The position numbers and the translations under genes are program-made. Below are positions 5,793 through 8,534 of a stretch of DNA of 8,534 bases, piece by piece (the first letter of the stretch is position 1; each line of letters starts with the position of its first letter). This DNA is from Candidatus Eiseniibacteriota bacterium. GTDB lineage: Bacteria; Eisenbacteria; RBG-16-71-46; CAIMUX01; VGJL01. A model generated the notes under the pieces. That model worked only from the letters and a program-made list of their open reading frames with translations. It made no database searches and was not told where the DNA came from. The stretch lies in contig WJJW01000505.1 of NCBI GenBank assembly GCA_014729455.1, positions 1 to 8,534 on the forward strand, read 5' to 3'.

Positions 5793-6710
5793 ATGATGGA
5801 TCCGTTGCTGTCGAAGCTCGACGTCGAGACGCTCCTGACCCGGGCGATCGCGTTCCTGCCGAACCTGGTCGCGGCGATCGTCGTGGCCGCGCTCTTCTGG
5901 CTGCTCTTCCGGTTGAGCAGGAATCCGATCGAACTGGTCCTCAGGAGGACCGGGTTTGCCGAGCCTCTGGTCCGCCTGCTCGTCGACAACATCTACCGAT
6001 TCGCCTTGCTGATCTTCGGCCTGGTGATGGCGGCCGACCAGCTCGGGATCAACGTCGGCGCGGCGCTCGCCGGGATCGGGATCGCCGGGATCGCCGTCGG
6101 CTTCGCGGCCCAGGACTCGCTCGCCAACACGATCGCCGGCTTCACGATCTTCTGGGACAAGCCGTTCGGGGTCGGGGACTGGGTGCGGGTGGCCGGCGAG
6201 TACGGCAGCGTCACGGACATCACCATCCGTACCACCCGGATCCGGACGTTGAACAACACCTACGTCGTGATCCCGAACAAGAAAGTGATCGACGAGGTGC
6301 TGGTCAACCACTCGAAGCACGGCGAGACGCGCGTCGACGTCCCGATCGGGATCGCGTACAAGGAGTTCATCCCGCGGGCCCGCGAGGTCGTGCTGGAGGC
6401 GGTGCGTGGGGTGGATGGGGTCGACAGGAAGCCGGAGCCGGAGATCGTCGTCACCCAGATGGGGGCGTCGAGCATCGACATGGAGGTCCGGGTCTGGATC
6501 GACGACGCGAGCCGGGAGATCCCGGTCTTCCACCGGGTGATGGAGGCGAGCAAGCTCGCGCTCGACGCGGCGGGGATCGAGATCCCCTACCACCACATGC
6601 AGCTCTTCATCGAGAAGATCGAGGATCGGGTGTGGGAGAAGCTCGGCACGGTCCTGCCGGGGCCGGGCGCCGATCGCGCCGCAGACGCGGGAGGCGCTCC
6701 GGGCGCATGA
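5793..6710 (+). CDS. mscS: MscS-family small-conductance mechanosensitive channel
   Basis: The product has 305 residues, close to the 286 of E. coli MscS, so it is a minimal-type channel. Three membrane spans are visible: TM1 at about 17-41, TM2 at about 64-84, and pore helix TM3 at about 86-120 with Gly/Ala packing (GAALAGIGIAGIAVGFAAQD) leading into SLANTIAGF. The beta domain follows at 127-162 (VGDWVRV to the PN of VVIPN), with the TRIRTLNNTYVVIPN hallmark. The alpha/beta domain comes next, with GIEIPYHHMQ at 261-270 matching the family's GI-x-(I/F)P(F/Y)P segment. The last about 20 residues are Pro/Ala/Gly-rich and probably disordered. Members form homo-heptamers in the inner membrane that open under tension to release solutes on osmotic downshock. 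It heads a likely operon: its TGA overlaps the ATG of the next gene. The gene symbol denotes the family; orthology to E. coli mscS is not shown. Confidence 0.95.
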   Translation: MMDPLLSKLDVETLLTRAIAFLPNLVAAIVVAALFWLLFRLSRNPIELVLRRTGFAEPLVRLLVDNIYRFALLIFGLVMAADQLGINVGAALAGIGIAGIAVGFAAQDSLANTIAGFTIFWDKPFGVGDWVRVAGEYGSVTDITIRTTRIRTLNNTYVVIPNKKVIDEVLVNHSKHGETRVDVPIGIAYKEFIPRAREVVLEAVRGVDGVDRKPEPEIVVTQMGASSIDMEVRVWIDDASREIPVFHRVMEASKLALDAAGIEIPYHHMQLFIEKIEDRVWEKLGTVLPGPGADRAADAGGAPGA

Positions 6711-7768
6711 CGGCCGCGCCGATCACGGTGATCGTCCTGAACTGGAACGGGATGCGGTTTCTGGAAGGCTGCCTCTCCTCGGTCCTGATGCAGGAGTACC
6801 CCGATTTCACCGTGCTGCTCGTGGACAACGGCTCGACCGACGGCAGCGTCGCCTTCGTCCGGGAGCGGTTTCCGGAGGTCCGGATCCTCGAGACCGGCGA
6901 AAACCTCGGCTACGCGGGCGGGAACAACGCGGGCGTCGCCGCCACGGAGACCGAGCGCGTCGTGTTGCTGAACAACGACACGGTCGTCGCCGCCGGTTGG
7001 CTTGCGGAGCTCGTCCGAGCGGCGGGGCCGGCGGAGATCGCAGCGGTCGCCTCGTTCGTGCGGACCGAGGGAGTCCCGGAGCATTGGTACGAACGGAACG
7101 GTTCCATCAACCTGCTCGGCCACAACGTCATGCGGGTGTTCGACGATCCGCGGGAGATCTTCTATCCGGGAGGGACCTCGGTCTTGTACAAGCGGTCGCT
7201 CCTCCCGGACCCGCCATTCGATCCGCTCTACTTCGCCTACGCCGAAGACGTTTTCCTCGGTCTGCGCGCGCGTTTCGCGGGCCTCGAGGTCGTGATGGCG
7301 CCTGACTCGCGCGTCGAGCACGTCGGCGGAGCGAGCGGGGGAGGGTCGCTGCGCCCGCGGATGGCGTTTCTGCAGGAACGCAACCGGCTCTTGAATCTCT
7401 ATCTCTTCTTCGGGACAAGGACGATCCTCCGCGCGTTTCCGCTGCTCGTCGCCGGTGGGATCGCCAAGCTGCTCCACGCTCTGGTGACGGGGAGGCGTCC
7501 GCTCTCCGCGCTGGTCAAGGCGTACGGTTGGCTGCTCGTTCATCCCGGCGCCATCCACGCGCGTCGCAAGCTCTGGCGGGCGGACCGCCGGGTCGGCGAT
7601 GAGGCCGTGCTGTGCCGGATGTCCGCTCGGATGACGAGCGGGGAGGGGACATGGAGCCGGGCGGTCGACCGGCTCGCGATCCTCTACGCCCGCCTCGTCC
7701 GGCTTCCGATGGTCGAAACGACCCGAAAGGACCGTTCGTGTCGCCGCGCGCCGATCTATCCGTCGTGA
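6707..7768 (+). CDS. GT2-family glycosyltransferase with C-terminal hydrophobic region
   Basis: The product has 353 residues. The start is ATG 6707, overlapping the mscS stop as ATGA with GGGAGG at 6689-6694; this is preferred to an in-frame upstream ATG at 6632 inside mscS, because the protein then begins directly with the GT-A strand ITVIVLNWNG. Motifs are NWNG (12-15), VDNGSTDGS (39-47) binding the nucleotide sugar, NLGYAGGNN (66-74), and LLNNDT (88-92, the DxD-equivalent for metal). YAEDVFLGLR (178-187) carries the probable acidic acceptor-site residues, and RVEHVGG is at 202-208. These fit the rhamnosyltransferase-like (WbbL-type) GT2 branch. Residues about 238-280 are hydrophobic with basic gaps and probably sit on or in the inner membrane. 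The likely role is adding a sugar to an O-antigen, capsule or glycolipid precursor on the cytoplasmic face; donor and acceptor are unknown. A basic tail overlaps the next gene. Confidence 0.92.
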   Translation: MTAAPITVIVLNWNGMRFLEGCLSSVLMQEYPDFTVLLVDNGSTDGSVAFVRERFPEVRILETGENLGYAGGNNAGVAATETERVVLLNNDTVVAAGWLAELVRAAGPAEIAAVASFVRTEGVPEHWYERNGSINLLGHNVMRVFDDPREIFYPGGTSVLYKRSLLPDPPFDPLYFAYAEDVFLGLRARFAGLEVVMAPDSRVEHVGGASGGGSLRPRMAFLQERNRLLNLYLFFGTRTILRAFPLLVAGGIAKLLHALVTGRRPLSALVKAYGWLLVHPGAIHARRKLWRADRRVGDEAVLCRMSARMTSGEGTWSRAVDRLAILYARLVRLPMVETTRKDRSCRRAPIYPS

Positions 7769-8534
7769 TCCTCCAGCACGGAGGCGCCGCGATGACCCGC
7801 CGGGCCGTGGAGAGCTTCCGCGCCGCCTGCGGGCCGGAGCCGGAGGTGGTGGTCGTCGACAACGCCTCTCCGGTGCCGAGCGACCGCGCGGGGATCGCAG
7901 GGATCGCGGGGGTCCGGTCGCTTCTCCTTGCCGACAACCTCGGCTTCGGCGCCGGAAACAACCGCGGTGCGGCGCAGACGAGCGGGGCGATCCTCCTCTT
8001 CCTCAACAACGATACGCTCACGAAGGAGGACTTCGTCACGCCGGTCCTCGAGGAACTCCGCCGGCACCCGGAGGTCGGCGTGGTCGGTCCGCGGATCGAC
8101 AATCCGAACGGCTCTCCGCAGCTCTCGCACGGGCGCCTCCCCTCGATCGCGCGGGAGGCGGTCGATCGCGCCGTCTACCGGCTCGTGGATGCTGGCGGAC
8201 CGGCCGGTCGCCGGATCGCGGACCGGCATGTTCGGGAGCGCCGCGGCGCCGGGTGGGTGACCGGCGCGGCGCTCTTCATCCGTCGCGAGCTGTTCGACCG
8301 CGTCGGCGGCTTCGACGAGGGGTTCTTCCTCTACTTCGAGGAGACCGACTTCTGCTTCCGCGCCCGGGAAGCGGGCCACCGATGCTGGTACGTGCCGGAC
8401 GCGCGTATCGTGCACGTCGGCGGCCAGTCGACGGGCGTGACGGGCAAGGCGAACGCCGAACGGCGACGGAGGCCGGAGTACTGGTTCCGGTCTCGCCGAC
8501 GGTACTTCCTCAAGCGGGGTGGGGCCCCCTACGC
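7738..8534 (+). CDS. Second GT2-family glycosyltransferase (3'-truncated by window end)
   Basis: An open frame runs from GTG 7738 to the window edge (265 codons plus two bases, no stop). GAAAGGA at 7725-7731, 6 bases upstream, supports the GTG start, which lies inside the end of the previous gene (31-base overlap, +1 frame relation). Motifs are LSVVIL (7-12), VVVDNAS (38-44), DNLGFGAGNN (66-75), FLNNDT (89-93, metal site), and GWVTGAALFIRR (172-183). GFDEGFFLYFEETDFCFR (191-208) has the catalytic-region acidic pair, HVGGQST is at 226-232, and PEYWFRSRRRYF (246-257) is a segment typical of WbbL-type rhamnosyltransferases. The first motif reads ILQHGG rather than the usual V-x-NYN. Only a short tail should be missing, since family members are often about 280-330 residues. 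Role: sugar transfer to an envelope polysaccharide or lipid, with unknown donor. Confidence 0.92.
   Translation, partial: MSPRADLSVVILQHGGAAMTRRAVESFRAACGPEPEVVVVDNASPVPSDRAGIAGIAGVRSLLLADNLGFGAGNNRGAAQTSGAILLFLNNDTLTKEDFVTPVLEELRRHPEVGVVGPRIDNPNGSPQLSHGRLPSIAREAVDRAVYRLVDAGGPAGRRIADRHVRERRGAGWVTGAALFIRRELFDRVGGFDEGFFLYFEETDFCFRAREAGHRCWYVPDARIVHVGGQSTGVTGKANAERRRRPEYWFRSRRRYFLKRGGAPY

Noticed and set aside
4370..5992. A 540-codon minus-strand open frame
   Set aside because: It lies opposite three recognisable plus-strand genes (ClbS-like, DUF1579, MscS) and crosses the strong terminator at 5693-5723. Its composition is that of a shadow frame.
6632..6706. A 25-residue N-terminal extension of the first glycosyltransferase
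   Set aside because: It lies within the mscS reading frame region and is Arg/Gly-rich. GT2 proteins normally begin directly with the I-T-V-I-V-L strand, which starts at ATG 6707.
6587..7558. A 323-codon minus-strand open frame opposite the first glycosyltransferase
   Set aside because: The plus-strand frame carries all GT2 motifs; the minus frame shows no recognisable domain.

Overview
The window is high-GC, gene-dense DNA in which every supported gene lies on the + strand. The best taxonomic hint is the first complete gene. It encodes a huge exported beta-solenoid-like protein ending in a FlgD-Ig-like / type IX secretion (T9SS)-type tail. Such tails are typical of Gram-negative FCB-group bacteria (Bacteroidetes relatives, including high-GC environmental lineages such as Eisenbacteria- or Krumholzibacteria-like genomes). 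This placement is an inference from one tail and base composition, not an identification.

Layout: (1) bases 1-132 hold the 3' end of an upstream gene, probably the C-terminus of a TPR-rich regulator or kinase. (2) A 92-base gap with a perfect GC hairpin precedes a 1382-residue secreted protein (225-4373) built of five tandem ~184-residue repeats, followed by a gene-end hairpin. (3) Two small genes follow: a ClbS/DfsB-family four-helix protein (4466-4963) and an exported DUF1579-family protein (5063-5665), closed by a strong perfect 13-bp terminator hairpin (5693-5723). (4) A new transcription unit starts at 5793: an MscS-family mechanosensitive channel, overlapping by ATGA with a GT2 glycosyltransferase. 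That gene in turn overlaps by 31 bases a second GT2 glycosyltransferase, which starts at a GTG and runs off the window end.

How the genes relate: the large repeat protein is most likely a surface-displayed or released structural/adhesive protein. The mscS-GT-GT unit is a cell-envelope cluster whose overlaps suggest translational coupling; the two glycosyltransferases probably act in polysaccharide or glycolipid synthesis and the cluster may continue beyond the window. The ClbS-like and DUF1579 genes have no clear functional link to either side. I see no tRNA, rRNA, CRISPR array, insertion sequence or phage signature. The least ordinary object is the five-copy repeat protein with its unusual combination of end domains; nothing here convincingly shows a wholly new system.
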